This document shows positions 63,601 to 64,000 of a stretch of 64,000 bases of DNA, piece by piece. Both the position numbers and the translations under genes were made by a program. Below the pieces are notes generated by a model. It saw only the letters and a list, made by a program, of their open reading frames with translations. It had not been told where the DNA came from and did not search any database. How positions within the stretch are numbered: position 1 is the first letter of the stretch; each line of letters starts with the position of its first letter. This DNA comes from Moringa oleifera (lineage: Eukaryota; Streptophyta; Magnoliopsida; Brassicales; Moringaceae), in contig JAJFZO010000191.1 of the NCBI GenBank assembly GCA_021397835.1, positions 3,291,001 through 3,355,000 of the forward strand. Direction: 5' to 3'.

Positions 63601-64000
63601 AATTAATTTACTTAATGAATATTTATAATTTAATTTTTAATCTATCATTAGTCTTATGATAGCATTAAGTATAATTTTAAATTTATGAATTATTTGTAAA
63701 AAATTTCAATTCATATGAAGTTGAAATTCACATGTAATTCAAACATGTCCTTGGAGAACATCAAGCCCAATTAGGAGTTTGTAATCTTATGTTTCAGATT
63801 TTCTTTTTTTTTAAAAAAAAAACTCCTCATGAGAAAATTTTATGATTTTATTTAATAAATTATGGATAATGTAAGTCAGGATTTAATTAAAAAATTTAAT
63901 TTATGTTAAATAAAGAGGATGAAAAGCAAGAAAAAAGAGAATCCATTCTGAATCGTCTTTGTTTTCCACTTTTTCTTTTATAAAATCAGAATTATTTTTT
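60640..64000. other. Right-hand spacer, mostly AT-rich
   Basis: Islets at 60640-60880 and 61040-61320 have gene-like composition; the second contains CACGTG at 61222-61227. The rest is AT-rich with no coding frame. The segment at 63060-63190 has GATAAG and TTTGAT words like those near 45 kb. No gene was recognised. Confidence 0.5.

Overview
The window is nuclear DNA from a flowering plant. The genes carry GT–AG introns, AT-rich introns and intergenic spacers, and every recognisable protein belongs to a plant family. Gene content and order point to a eudicot, probably a rosid. A woody rosid such as a Euphorbiaceae member would fit, but the sequence alone does not settle the species.

Layout, left to right: (1) the 5' exon of an equilibrative nucleoside transporter (ENT1-like, minus, runs off the left edge). 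(2) An eight-exon receptor-like kinase with a Cys-rich SPARK-like ectodomain (plus). (3) An intronless U-box/ARM E3 ligase of the PUB18/19 type (minus), with three G-boxes in its promoter. (4) An XTH33-like xyloglucan endotransglucosylase/hydrolase (plus). (5) An eleven-exon mitochondrial aldehyde dehydrogenase, ALDH2B (minus), with an old LTR-element scrap in one intron. (6) A complete 6.2-kb Ty3/gypsy chromovirus-type LTR retrotransposon (21469-27669) with target-site duplications and two in-frame stops. (7) The spliceosomal protein PRP31 (minus). (8) A roughly 5.8-kb AT-rich desert with two GC-richer islets. (9) Spermidine synthase (plus). (10) Two tandem paralogous multi-pass membrane proteins of unknown function (minus), plus an orphan third copy of their 3' flank. 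(11) The zinc-knuckle SR splicing factor RSZ21 (minus). (12) The KUP/HAK potassium transporter KUP12 (plus), followed by an ~80-bp-period minisatellite. (13) AT-rich sequence to the right edge.

The genes are ordinary single-copy housekeeping, stress and wall genes rather than a pathway cluster. What unites them is ancestry. From memory, their Arabidopsis counterparts lie on chromosome 1 in several homologous blocks: near At1g23800-23860 (ALDH2B7, SPDS1, membrane proteins, RSZ21), At1g60160-60190 (KUP12, PRP31, PUB19), At1g10550-10560 (XTH33, PUB18) and At1g70310-70330 (SPDS2, ENT1). The window looks like the unfractionated ancestral version of those blocks. The SPARK-type kinase is the notable extra gene.

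I found no tRNA, rRNA, CRISPR array or clearly novel multi-gene system. The points most worth a second look are the SPARK-like kinase, the KUP12 minisatellite, the PUB18/19 G-box cluster, the third flank copy beside the membrane-protein pair, and the duplicated end of the ALDH last exon. Exon boundaries were read by hand and kept where the reading frame stayed open and phases matched; every full gene model sums to a whole number of codons.
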